Assembly: GCA_030595525.1 (NCBI GenBank)
Contig: JAUVDD010000117.1
Location: 1-5,806, forward strand
Length of the DNA stretch: 5,806 bases
Direction: 5' to 3'
Source: Puniceicoccales bacterium
GTDB lineage: Bacteria > Verrucomicrobiota > Verrucomicrobiia > Opitutales > Oceanipulchritudinaceae
A model generated the notes under the pieces. That model was not told the DNA's origin and ran no database searches. It saw nothing but the letters and a program-made list of their open reading frames with translations. This document shows, in pieces, positions 1 through 5,806 of the stretch (position 1 is its first letter; each line of letters opens with the position of its first letter). The translations under genes were made by a program, and so were the position numbers.

Positions 1-1484
1 ATTTCGATCAGGCGCTGGACAACTTGCTGCATTCGTTCGACAACAGGTCAATCGTTCTTGCCGCCGGAAACGATAATAATGACAATGAATTTCGCGAAGG
101 TATTATCGGTACGAATGCGACCGAGGTGTTTACCATGACACCAGCGGCATTTCTGGATATGTTCGGTGCGGAGACCGCTACCGACAGGTGGGTTGACATA
201 TGGTATTTTGGTCCAGAACTCGATTATCGGATTGAATGCGGGGGTGTACAAAGCCCATGGCAAGGTGCCGGCGCCGATTACAACGGAACCCTCAACGGTT
301 TTGATGTGGATGTCGACCGGGATATTGAGCCCGGCGGCGGCTTGCGCAACATTCGAATTTATGTCCAGGGTGTGCTGTCTACCGATACCTGGACCATTCG
401 ACTAAGGAATCCATCTGCTGCCGATACCACACATTATTATGCATGGGTCGCCGTTCAAGGCCATTGGGCTGACCTCAGTGGCGCAACCAACGACAAATAC
501 ACCATCTCCGACACCTCATGCGCCCGCTCTATTCTCACGGTGGGAGCCTGCCAGAAAGTCCATCCGCCAAATCCTGCAAACGGAGAAAACATCGCTAATT
601 ACAGCGGCGCAGGGCCGACACTTGATGGGCGGATTAAACCCGAAATCGTAGCGATAGGCGGTTCGGGAGGCGACCAGGTTTTTTCCTGCAATTCCAATCA
701 GGCAAGTGGTTATATCGGCAAGCAGGGAACCAGCATGGCGGCACCGCTGGTCTCAGGTGCCGTCGCTCTTCTTTTTGAGCAAGCGCAAAGCCAGGGCCGG
801 TCTTTGAATCAGGATACAATTAAAGCATTGCTTACGCAAAGCGCAAATCGCACGGGTATCAATGTCAACCCGGACATAGCCGGATATGTGGATACGGAAC
901 GAAATCTCTATGGAAATGGACGACTTCGTATGATTGCACCGATTGATCACAGTGCACCGCTGGTTAATGTGGATGTATGGGTGAGAACGGCTTCCGATGA
1001 TTATGGCGAAACACCCTACCCCGGAGGATGTTTCTGCCATGCACCCGATATTAGGGTGTTCGATGCCGGTACCAACAATGAAATAACTAACCTTGTGTGG
1101 GGTGCAACCTATGATGTCAGGGTTACAGCACGTAATCTGGGGAGCAGCAATGCGCTGGGAACCACGGTACGGCTTAAATATACCTACCCCTGGACAGCGC
1201 CAAATAACTGGGTCGATGCCGAGGATGCAGCAAATAACGTCCTGGTGCAAACAATCGATATAGACGCCCTCTCCCAGGAGGAGGTTACTTTTCAGTGGCG
1301 GCCTGAGGCCACAGTGAGATTAGGAGCACCTGCCGGCGCAACTCATTTCTGTTTGCTTGCGGAACTGGATCACCCTCAGGATGCATTGGCGTTTCCTGCA
1401 CCAGGCACGGCTACGGGCTCAGCATGGTCAACCAATATAAAAGGAACTAATAATGTTGCTCTGCGTAACTTGCATATCCAGTAA
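1..1484 (+). CDS. S8 (subtilisin-like) serine protease with inserted beta-sandwich and C-terminal CARDB/Ig-like domain, 5'-truncated by window edge
   Basis: The reading frame is open from base 3, with no stop before TAA at 1482-1484, so 493 residues are visible and the true start lies to the left. Two of the subtilase blocks can be seen. SIVLAAGND (about 51-74) carries the oxyanion-hole Asn at 69-71. GTSMAAPLVSGAVALL carries the catalytic Ser at 732-734. The Asp and His blocks must lie upstream. Classical subtilisin has about 66 residues between these Asn and Ser positions; here there are 221. The extra segment (about 186-500) looks like a beta-sandwich (WVDIWYFGPELDYRI, TWTIRL, YYAWVAV), a type of insert known in some bacterial subtilases. 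The part after the protease core (about 1047-1481) resembles CARDB/Ig-like domains: VWGATYDVRVTARNLG, then HFCLLAELDHP and the ending NNVALRNLHIQ. The visible part has seven Cys, including a CFC motif at about 1029-1037, so disulfides or metal binding are possible. The product is inferred to be an extracellular or exported endopeptidase; its substrate is unknown. It probably shares a transcript with the gene 17 bases downstream. Confidence 0.92.
   Translation, partial: FDQALDNLLHSFDNRSIVLAAGNDNNDNEFREGIIGTNATEVFTMTPAAFLDMFGAETATDRWVDIWYFGPELDYRIECGGVQSPWQGAGADYNGTLNGFDVDVDRDIEPGGGLRNIRIYVQGVLSTDTWTIRLRNPSAADTTHYYAWVAVQGHWADLSGATNDKYTISDTSCARSILTVGACQKVHPPNPANGENIANYSGAGPTLDGRIKPEIVAIGGSGGDQVFSCNSNQASGYIGKQGTSMAAPLVSGAVALLFEQAQSQGRSLNQDTIKALLTQSANRTGINVNPDIAGYVDTERNLYGNGRLRMIAPIDHSAPLVNVDVWVRTASDDYGETPYPGGCFCHAPDIRVFDAGTNNEITNLVWGATYDVRVTARNLGSSNALGTTVRLKYTYPWTAPNNWVDAEDAANNVLVQTIDIDALSQEEVTFQWRPEATVRLGAPAGATHFCLLAELDHPQDALAFPAPGTATGSAWSTNIKGTNNVALRNLHIQ
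186..500 (+). other. Beta-sandwich domain inserted in the subtilase catalytic core
   Basis: This segment lies between the oxyanion-hole Asn (69-71) and the core strand ILTVGACQK (531-557). It reads as alternating beta-strands with a WxDIWYFG start, a GxxRNIRIYVQG strand, a TWTIRLRNP strand and a YYAWVAVQG strand. From memory, similar strand patterns (IWY...TWTIRL...HAWI) occur as an insert in a subset of bacterial S8 peptidases. The role is inferred to be substrate binding or positioning. The exact boundaries are uncertain. Confidence 0.6.
1047..1481 (+). other. CARDB/Ig-like C-terminal domain of the S8 protease
   Basis: The segment opens with APDIRVFDAG, continues with WGATYDVRVTARNLGSS and TTVRLKYTYPW, and closes with GATHFCLLAELD and NNVALRNLHIQ. 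The order 'DIxV, YxVRVxxRNxG, VxVRLxY, HFCLLAxxD, NNxAxRNxxI' is typical of CARDB-like adhesion modules found behind bacterial exoenzymes. The likely role is attachment to a surface or partner. It is not a type IX or autotransporter sorting domain as far as I can see. Confidence 0.6.
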
Positions 1485-1486
1485 GA

Positions 1487-1491
1487 AAGGA
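1487..1491 (+). promoter_or_regulatory. Ribosome binding site for the transthyretin/LysM gene
   Basis: AAGGA lies 10 bases before the ATG at 1502, in the 17-base gap after the protease stop codon. It supports this start, and the lack of room for a promoter or terminator in the gap supports co-transcription with the protease gene. Confidence 0.7.
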
Positions 1492-1501
1492 ACGATTTCA
1501 C

Positions 1502-3106
1502 ATGAAAAAACGAAAATTTAAAATAAGCCTGCACCTCGTTGACCGAGTTTCGGACGACAGAGTGCAGGGTCTCCGAGTGGAAGCATGGGATAAGGATCTT
1601 CTTATTAACGACCTTATCGGCAGCGGAATCACCGATAAGAACGGTACATTTGAATTCATTTTCGACGAATCTTATTTCAGTGAACTCTTTGTCGACAGAA
1701 AACCCGATCTTTTCTTCAAGGTCTATCAAAATGACCGACTGATCAGGAGCACCGAAGATTCGATTCTCTGGAATATCGATGCAGGCAATCATGTATTTGA
1801 TATCGAAATCGATCCGGGCTCGACTTCGCACAAACCAATATCCTGGAGCGGTAAACATGAGTTTGCAATCGTTGGGACGCAATGCCGTGAAGACACACTG
1901 AAGATTGAGGCGAATTTCCGCAAATCGGAAATGGCTTTGGAGTTGGTACTGCCAACATTGTGTATTACGTATGCCGATATGAAGTTCCAGAATGCTGTAG
2001 GAGGGGAGCAAAAAAATTACCCCGACTCCAGAGTGTATGGACCGGCTCATTTCGACCCGCCGGTAGAAATCAACGGCTACGAAGAAGTCGAAAAATTGAC
2101 GTGGATTCGTGGTGCCCATCGCATCGTGATTGGGCCCAAAGAAACCGTCATCGAATGGCATGCGCACAAGAACCTTGTTATTCCCCGATTACGCATCGAT
2201 TCAGAAAAGCCTCTCACCGGGACCCTTTCTGTTCCGAGTACTACTATCCATGTGGATAAGGAATTAATAATTGACGTAAGACAATTCGGGGACGGACGGC
2301 ACATCGGCGGCATCCGTATTGAAAAGCGCCATCCCGAATGGAAGCCCCGCCAGGTAAAACCGGAGTACGATTTATGGATACGGGTTGTTGACGGCGAGAC
2401 ATTAAAGCCTTTTGTCGAAGTGCCGGTGAATATCCTGCACTGGAATCCTGGTGTCGCCGGGCGGAAGGGGGAGTTTAAGTTGGTAAAGACATCCTATACT
2501 GATGCAAATGGGTCGATTTATGAGCCACATAGGCCGTGTGGGGAGTTGGAAACGGTTACGGTTTCTCTGCCGGGGTGGCATGTTGACGCACGATGTTTTC
2601 GGCCTTTGCCCGGTCAACCGGTCAATTTTCATATGCGTGCATGGTCACTACAAAAGGGCACAGTTCCCGTCAAGTGGAAACCTGGAAATACGGTCGAAGC
2701 AATCAGCTTGTTGACGGGTTTTGGTCCGCAAGCCGTATTGGATACAAACAGGATTGTGGGGGACAAACTCCTGACGGCGGGCATGGAGTTAAGCATTCCC
2801 TGCTTTGCCGCATCATATCGGGCGCAGTCAAATGATGACCTCTCCTGGCTGGTAAAAACGTTCGGCTACGCCGATATTGACGAACTAGCAAAAGTCAATG
2901 GATTGTCCGAACCGTTAAAACTCTACAACAGGGATATTATTCTTCCGGGATGGCATTTCCTTTATGCCAGGCGAGGTGACTCGCTGGAATTGATTGAGAA
3001 GATGTTTGAACTTCCACCGGGCTCAGCGCGTATCGTAGGATTAACCCATCATCCCAACCCGAAAATCCCCTACCCTTCGGAAACAATTGCGATCCCAACG
3101 GGATAG
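1502..3106 (+). CDS. Protein of unknown function with two transthyretin/carboxypeptidase-regulatory-like domains and three C-terminal LysM-like modules
   Basis: The gene encodes 534 residues from an ATG preceded by AAGGA to TAG at 3104-3106. Residues 7-104 form a transthyretin-like sandwich with the run VQGLRVEAWDKDLL, TDKNGTFEF and a DRKPDLFFKVY strand. Comparable modules occur across bacteria, some in large insecticidal-toxin-type or surface proteins. Residues 112-285 match nothing I recognise. Residues 288-380 look like a second sandwich (YDLWIRVVDGETLKPF, SYTDANGSIYEP, LPGWHVDARCF). Residues 390-434, 438-482 and 487-533 are degenerate LysM-like units, the first with the clearest pattern (GNTVEAISLLTGF, then LLTAGMELSIP). 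There is no Sec signal peptide, lipobox or membrane helix: the N-terminus is MKKRKFKISL followed by charged residues. No catalytic motif is evident. A binding or scaffolding role is inferred, either for glycan or peptidoglycan or within a secretion or tail-like particle, possibly with the adjacent protease as partner. I would call it a hypothetical LysM-like protein. Confidence 0.88.
   Translation: MKKRKFKISLHLVDRVSDDRVQGLRVEAWDKDLLINDLIGSGITDKNGTFEFIFDESYFSELFVDRKPDLFFKVYQNDRLIRSTEDSILWNIDAGNHVFDIEIDPGSTSHKPISWSGKHEFAIVGTQCREDTLKIEANFRKSEMALELVLPTLCITYADMKFQNAVGGEQKNYPDSRVYGPAHFDPPVEINGYEEVEKLTWIRGAHRIVIGPKETVIEWHAHKNLVIPRLRIDSEKPLTGTLSVPSTTIHVDKELIIDVRQFGDGRHIGGIRIEKRHPEWKPRQVKPEYDLWIRVVDGETLKPFVEVPVNILHWNPGVAGRKGEFKLVKTSYTDANGSIYEPHRPCGELETVTVSLPGWHVDARCFRPLPGQPVNFHMRAWSLQKGTVPVKWKPGNTVEAISLLTGFGPQAVLDTNRIVGDKLLTAGMELSIPCFAASYRAQSNDDLSWLVKTFGYADIDELAKVNGLSEPLKLYNRDIILPGWHFLYARRGDSLELIEKMFELPPGSARIVGLTHHPNPKIPYPSETIAIPTG
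1520..1813 (+). other. N-terminal transthyretin/carboxypeptidase-regulatory-like domain
   Basis: Residues 7-104 of the 534-residue protein show the order expected of this fold: an opening strand (ISLHLVDR), GLRVEAWDKD, then GSGITDKNGTFEFIF with the typical 'T-D-x-x-G-x-F' turn, and the DLFFKVY strand. The fold is inferred from these strand motifs. Binding partners cannot be read from the sequence. Confidence 0.6.
2363..2641 (+). other. Second transthyretin/CNA-B-like beta-sandwich domain
   Basis: Residues 288-380 show a LWIRVVDGETLKPFVEVPV opening, a TSYTDANGSIYEP turn equivalent to the 'T-D-x-x-G' turn of the first domain, and a VTVSLPGWH strand. It is more diverged than the first domain. 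Confidence 0.45.
2669..3100 (+). repeat. Three tandem LysM-like modules (protein-level repeat)
   Basis: Three units of about 45 residues follow one another at residues 390-434, 438-482 and 487-533. Each has an opening strand, a small polar turn (KPGNTV, AQSNDDL, RRGDSL), a helix, an N- or G-containing link and a final hydrophobic strand ending in IP, LP or IP. This matches the LysM plan (strand, helix, helix, strand), but the units have drifted and would score weakly. LysM modules bind N-acetylglucosamine-containing polymers or act as structural adapters in phage-tail-like proteins. Ligand binding here is not shown. Confidence 0.6.
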
Positions 3107-3111
3107 GGAGC

Positions 3112-3279
3112 ATGAATAGTTGCATTTTCAACTCACTCGTTGGCAATGCCAGAGTCAGCACAAACGATCAGGATTATCAGATCCAGATTGCTGTCTTGAT
3201 AATAGCAAAGTTCGGAAGTTCAGTCGTAGAATACTGGTGTCTGAACAGCGGAAGTATGGGCTCTCGAGTATCATCCTGA
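3112..3279 (+). CDS. Doubtful 55-residue small ORF
   Basis: An ATG at 3112-3114, five bases after the preceding stop codon, opens a frame to TGA at 3277-3279. The product (MNSCIFNSLVGNARVS...) has one moderately hydrophobic stretch, IQIAVLIIAKFG, and resembles no family I know. The only purine-rich run, GGGAG (3106-3110), sits one base from the ATG, too close for an ordinary Shine-Dalgarno. Translational coupling to the upstream gene is the only argument for expression. It is most likely a chance ORF in the intergenic region. Confidence 0.15.
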   Translation: MNSCIFNSLVGNARVSTNDQDYQIQIAVLIIAKFGSSVVEYWCLNSGSMGSRVSS

Positions 3280-3306
3280 ACGACTTAATGCATCGTACTG
3301 GCTGAA

Positions 3307-3334
3307 TTGAACAGATATCATTGAATCGTACAAG
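3307..3334 (+). promoter_or_regulatory. Weak candidate sigma-70 promoter for the GH31 gene
   Basis: TTGAAC (3307-3312) and TACAAG (3329-3334) are separated by 16 bases. Each matches its consensus at four of six positions. The second copy of the ATCGTAC repeat overlaps the putative -10 element and the first copy lies just upstream, which could suit an operator pair. The assignment is speculative. Confidence 0.18.
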
Positions 3335-3356
3335 ACGGATTTTTAGTCTATGGACA

Positions 3357-3362
3357 AGGAGG
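3357..3362 (+). promoter_or_regulatory. Strong Shine-Dalgarno sequence for the GH31 gene
   Basis: A full AGGAGG lies six bases before the ATG at 3369. It fixes the start, since the upstream frame is open only back to a stop at 3303-3305 and offers no better initiation codon. Confidence 0.85.
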
Positions 3363-3368
3363 GGAACC

Positions 3369-3428
3369 ATGCGATGCTCATTATTAATCCTTATCGTGTT
3401 GTTAAGCACAGTTCAGACGGTTAGCGCT
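3369..3428 (+). other. Sec signal peptide of the GH31 enzyme
   Basis: Residues 1-20 have a short basic start (MR), a hydrophobic core LLILIVLLSTV and a VSA cleavage site before Glu21. The only Cys (residue 3) is too early to be a lipobox, so signal peptidase I is the likely processing enzyme. Confidence 0.85.
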
Positions 3429-5806
3429 GAAGTGCAACGCAAGAAGTTCACCAACCCCACGGCCTATCTCATTGTGGAGGTATTGGATGACGATCTGATC
3501 CACATTGAGGTATCTTCAATCGGAGATGGTCCAGCCACTAATAAGTTATTGTATACTTCTCCCATGGTATTCAAGACCGACTACAGTGGGCCGTCTTCGT
3601 TTACCGATGCAGACAACATCCTTGAGACCGATGATCTGAAGCTCACAGTTAATGCCGGAAACCTCTGCATCCGCTTCGAGGATAAAAGCAAAAACAATGC
3701 CTATCTGACCACTCTGTGTCCTGATGACCTTGATAAACCCTATAAAGGTCTAGATATTGATCCTGCTGCCATACAGCACGTATATGGTCTCGGACAGCAA
3801 TTCACGATGCCCGGCTCGGCCGATGGTGACTGGACCAGCCTGGGTGTACGTGAAGGGCATAAAACGCTGGGCAATGGCTTTATGGGATTTGAAGGTGGTG
3901 CGGTGGGAAATGTGCAGATACCCGTCATGTATGCCGTGGGAAATGACAATTTGAATTATGCCCTGTTTGTGGATAACGTATACAAACAAACCTGGAATTT
4001 CAACGCCTTCTGGTGGCAAACTCGCATGTATGGAGATCAGCTTCGCTTTTATGTTATGACCGGTGATGATCTACCCGATCTCAGAGCTGATTATCTGGCA
4101 CTTACCGGGCGAGCGCCTCTGCCACCACGCAAGGCGTTTGGCCTGTGGGTCTCCGAGTTTGGATACGATAACTGGGAGCAGATTGATACCCTGAAGAAAG
4201 GCTTGCGTAGTGAAGGATTTCCGGTAGACGGGTTTGTGCTGGATCTCAACTGGTTCGGTGGCGTGCAACGGGGTGATGCCTCAAAGAGCCGCATGGGTCG
4301 ACTGAACTGGGATCAAGCCAGTAATGATGATAACGGGTACTTTTTCCCCGATCCTAAGTCGCGTATCGCAAAGTACGCCAATGATCACATTGGACTGACT
4401 GTCATTGAAGAATCCTATATTGCCAATACCACAGACACATATGCGGCGGTTCCCGTGGATCTGGTCGCGTTTCATCGCAGTAATGGTGAGTGTGACGTTG
4501 CCCAACAAGGTAACCCGGTTTCCAGCGTGGATGGTTTTTGGGGTGTTGGACGTATGATTGACTGGTCCGATCCCGCAGCCGGTGATTGGATCCATAGCAA
4601 TCGACGCTTTCCAAATCTAGTGATGAACGGTGTGACCGTCCACTGGACCGATCTGGGTGAACCGGAGGACTTTCTCAGTGAGGCCTGTTATGAGGGTGTG
4701 GAAACAACCGTTTCCGGTCTCAAGAATAAACATAGCGATATCCATAATCTCTATAACCTGTTGTGGAACAAGTCCATCTGGGATGGTTATTTCAACAAGC
4801 GCGGCCAGGCCAATCATTCAGGTCAGGTTAACCGGCGCCCGTTTATCATGACGCGTTCAGGTGCGGCCGGTACCCAACGCTTTGGCGCAGCCATGTGGTC
4901 CGGTGATATCCCATCCAGTCTGCGTGCATTGGCTACCCACGGAAATGCGCAATTACATATGTCGTTCTCCGGCATCGACTATTATGGCGCGGATATTGGT
5001 GGTTTTCGTCGTGAAACCTTACCGTATAATGATAAACAGGGTAATTACCGTGGTTACGAGTCAGAGTTGTACACTCAATGGTTCGCCAATGGTGCCTGGT
5101 TTGATGTGCCCGTGCGACCACACACGGATAATGAGTTCATAACCGTCAATCCACCTTATCAGACCAGCCCTCATCTGGTGGGGAAAAAGCAGAGTAATCT
5201 CGCCAATATTCGCCAACGCTATGAGCTTATCCCTTATTATTACTCCCTGGCGTATCGCGCCCACCTGTTTGGAGAGCCGGTTATCCCACCCTTGGTATTC
5301 TACTATCAAAACGATTCGCTGGTGCGCAAGATGGGGCATGAGAAGCTTATTGGCAGGGACCTCCTGGTCGGTATGGTTGCGCGTCATGGTGAATATGAAC
5401 GGGATTTTTATCTGCCCGCAGGCCTCTGGATCAATTATCATAGCAATGAGTGGTTCCAGAGTAATGGTCAGGTGATCAAGAACCTGCCGGTTTATCGTAA
5501 CGGTATTTTCCGGCTGCCGGTATATGTACGGGCCGGCGCCATTTTGCCACAAATGTTTGTCGATGAAAAAACCAAAGACGCCTTTGGTCACAGCAGCAAT
5601 GGTACCGACCACAACGAACTGATTGTCAATGTTTATGCGGGGTCAGATCAAAGTCATTTTACTCTATATGAGGATGATGGGCAAACCCTGGAATATCATG
5701 CTAATGGTCGACCGAAATACCATTACCGAACCACTGAAATCAACCAGAAACAGGCTGATGCTACAAACGCGACTGTGATCATCGACAAGGCGGAAGATGT
5801 CAACGG
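3369..5806 (+). CDS. Secreted glycoside hydrolase family 31 enzyme (alpha-glucosidase / alpha-transglucosylase type), 3'-truncated by window edge
   Basis: The frame stays open from ATG 3369 to the window end (812 codons, no stop), so the C-terminus is missing. Residues 1-20 are a Sec signal peptide ending VSA before Glu21, so the enzyme is periplasmic or extracellular. The N-terminal sandwich includes HVYGLGQQF (about 138-146). The TIM barrel carries FVLDLNWFGG with Asp292 (probable substrate contact), the nucleophile Asp428 in HWTDLGEPEDF, the acid/base Asp513 in MWSGDIPSS, Asp542 in YYGADIGGF, and Arg583/His585 in VRPHTD. The C-terminal sandwiches show LPVYVRAGAILP (716-727) and LYEDDGQTLEY (766-776), the latter typical of the DUF5110-like domain. 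The enzyme is expected to hydrolyse or transfer alpha-linked glucosyl (or xylosyl) units by a retaining mechanism. The DLNWFG, DLGEPE and RSGxAGxQRFG motifs recall, from memory, Cellvibrio CjAgd31B-type alpha-transglucosylases, so oligosaccharide transfer is as plausible as hydrolysis. No partner gene is visible, and it probably has its own promoter. Confidence 0.95.
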   Translation, partial: MRCSLLILIVLLSTVQTVSAEVQRKKFTNPTAYLIVEVLDDDLIHIEVSSIGDGPATNKLLYTSPMVFKTDYSGPSSFTDADNILETDDLKLTVNAGNLCIRFEDKSKNNAYLTTLCPDDLDKPYKGLDIDPAAIQHVYGLGQQFTMPGSADGDWTSLGVREGHKTLGNGFMGFEGGAVGNVQIPVMYAVGNDNLNYALFVDNVYKQTWNFNAFWWQTRMYGDQLRFYVMTGDDLPDLRADYLALTGRAPLPPRKAFGLWVSEFGYDNWEQIDTLKKGLRSEGFPVDGFVLDLNWFGGVQRGDASKSRMGRLNWDQASNDDNGYFFPDPKSRIAKYANDHIGLTVIEESYIANTTDTYAAVPVDLVAFHRSNGECDVAQQGNPVSSVDGFWGVGRMIDWSDPAAGDWIHSNRRFPNLVMNGVTVHWTDLGEPEDFLSEACYEGVETTVSGLKNKHSDIHNLYNLLWNKSIWDGYFNKRGQANHSGQVNRRPFIMTRSGAAGTQRFGAAMWSGDIPSSLRALATHGNAQLHMSFSGIDYYGADIGGFRRETLPYNDKQGNYRGYESELYTQWFANGAWFDVPVRPHTDNEFITVNPPYQTSPHLVGKKQSNLANIRQRYELIPYYYSLAYRAHLFGEPVIPPLVFYYQNDSLVRKMGHEKLIGRDLLVGMVARHGEYERDFYLPAGLWINYHSNEWFQSNGQVIKNLPVYRNGIFRLPVYVRAGAILPQMFVDEKTKDAFGHSSNGTDHNELIVNVYAGSDQSHFTLYEDDGQTLEYHANGRPKYHYRTTEINQKQADATNATVIIDKAEDVN

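Larger units (their letters stand above)
3107..3368. other. Intergenic region between the protease/LysM pair and the GH31 gene
   Basis: The 262 bases contain no gene I can support and no clear intrinsic terminator: I see no GC-rich hairpin followed by a T-run after 3106. A GTTCAG (3218-3223) / CTGAAC (3241-3246) inverted repeat has a 17-base loop. Heptamer ATCGTAC occurs twice on the same strand (3292-3298 and 3325-3331), and CGGAAGT also occurs twice (3213-3219 and 3249-3255). These are short enough to be chance. The promoter for the GH31 gene is expected here. Confidence 0.5.

Noticed and set aside
753..1250. Antisense 165-codon ORF rich in Cys and Ile
   Set aside because: It is fully opposite the subtilase Ser block and CARDB-like domain, whose sense-strand motifs are clear. 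The translation resembles no protein.
1376..2167. Antisense 263-codon ORF across the junction of the protease and LysM-protein genes
   Set aside because: It lies opposite two well-supported coding regions, has no family motif and no plausible ribosome binding site that I could see. Its composition (many Cys, Phe, Arg, Ile) is typical of a shadow frame.
3218..3246. GTTCAG/CTGAAC inverted repeat as a transcription terminator
   Set aside because: The stem is only six base pairs with a 17-base loop and no following T-run, so it does not qualify as an intrinsic terminator.
3120..3305. 61-codon + strand ORF starting with TTG in the intergenic region
   Set aside because: It overlaps the other small ORF in a different frame, has no ribosome binding site and no recognisable motif.
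3155..3409. 84-codon - strand ORF running over the GH31 start
   Set aside because: It covers the GH31 Shine-Dalgarno and signal peptide on the opposite strand and has no supporting motif. I considered a divergent regulator but the translation shows no helix-turn-helix.
5061..5612. Antisense 183-codon ORF
   Set aside because: It is opposite the conserved C-terminal part of the GH31 gene and is best explained as a shadow frame.
1..5806. CRISPR array, tRNA/rRNA gene, insertion sequence or attachment site
   Set aside because: I saw no regularly spaced repeats, no cloverleaf-like segment, no transposase motifs and no terminal inverted repeats. Coding sequence fills nearly all of the window.

Overview
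The window carries three protein-coding genes, all on the + strand. Two form a tight pair and the third stands alone. Base composition looks close to half G+C. The strong Shine-Dalgarno sequences, the Sec signal peptide on the glycosidase and the domain types indicate a bacterium. A Gram-negative proteobacterium, perhaps gammaproteobacterial, is my best guess from the resemblance of the glycosidase to remembered Cellvibrio-type enzymes, but the sequence does not prove it.

Region 1 (1-3106) is a probable two-gene operon. The first gene enters from beyond the left edge and encodes the C-terminal two thirds or so of a subtilisin-like (S8) serine protease. Its oxyanion-hole Asn and catalytic Ser blocks are both present, an extra beta-sandwich is inserted between them, and a CARDB/Ig-like domain lies at the C-terminus. 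Seventeen bases downstream starts a 534-residue protein of unknown function. It has a transthyretin/carboxypeptidase-regulatory-like beta-sandwich at the N-terminus, an unrecognised central part, a second similar sandwich, and three degenerate LysM-like modules at the C-terminus. It has no signal peptide.

Region 2 (3107-3368) is a 262-base intergenic stretch with no convincing gene. It holds a doubtful 55-codon ORF, a short direct repeat, a weak inverted repeat, a weak promoter-like pair and, at its end, a very good ribosome binding site.

Region 3 (3369 to the right edge) is a secreted glycoside hydrolase family 31 enzyme (alpha-glucosidase or alpha-transglucosylase type). It has a signal peptide, both catalytic aspartates, and a C-terminal sandwich that is still open at the window edge.

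The protease and the LysM/transthyretin protein probably act together at or outside the cell surface, or as cargo of an export or injection machine. The glycosidase has no visible functional link to them and is more likely part of an alpha-glucan utilisation locus to the right. The protease/LysM pair is the most likely candidate for something undescribed.
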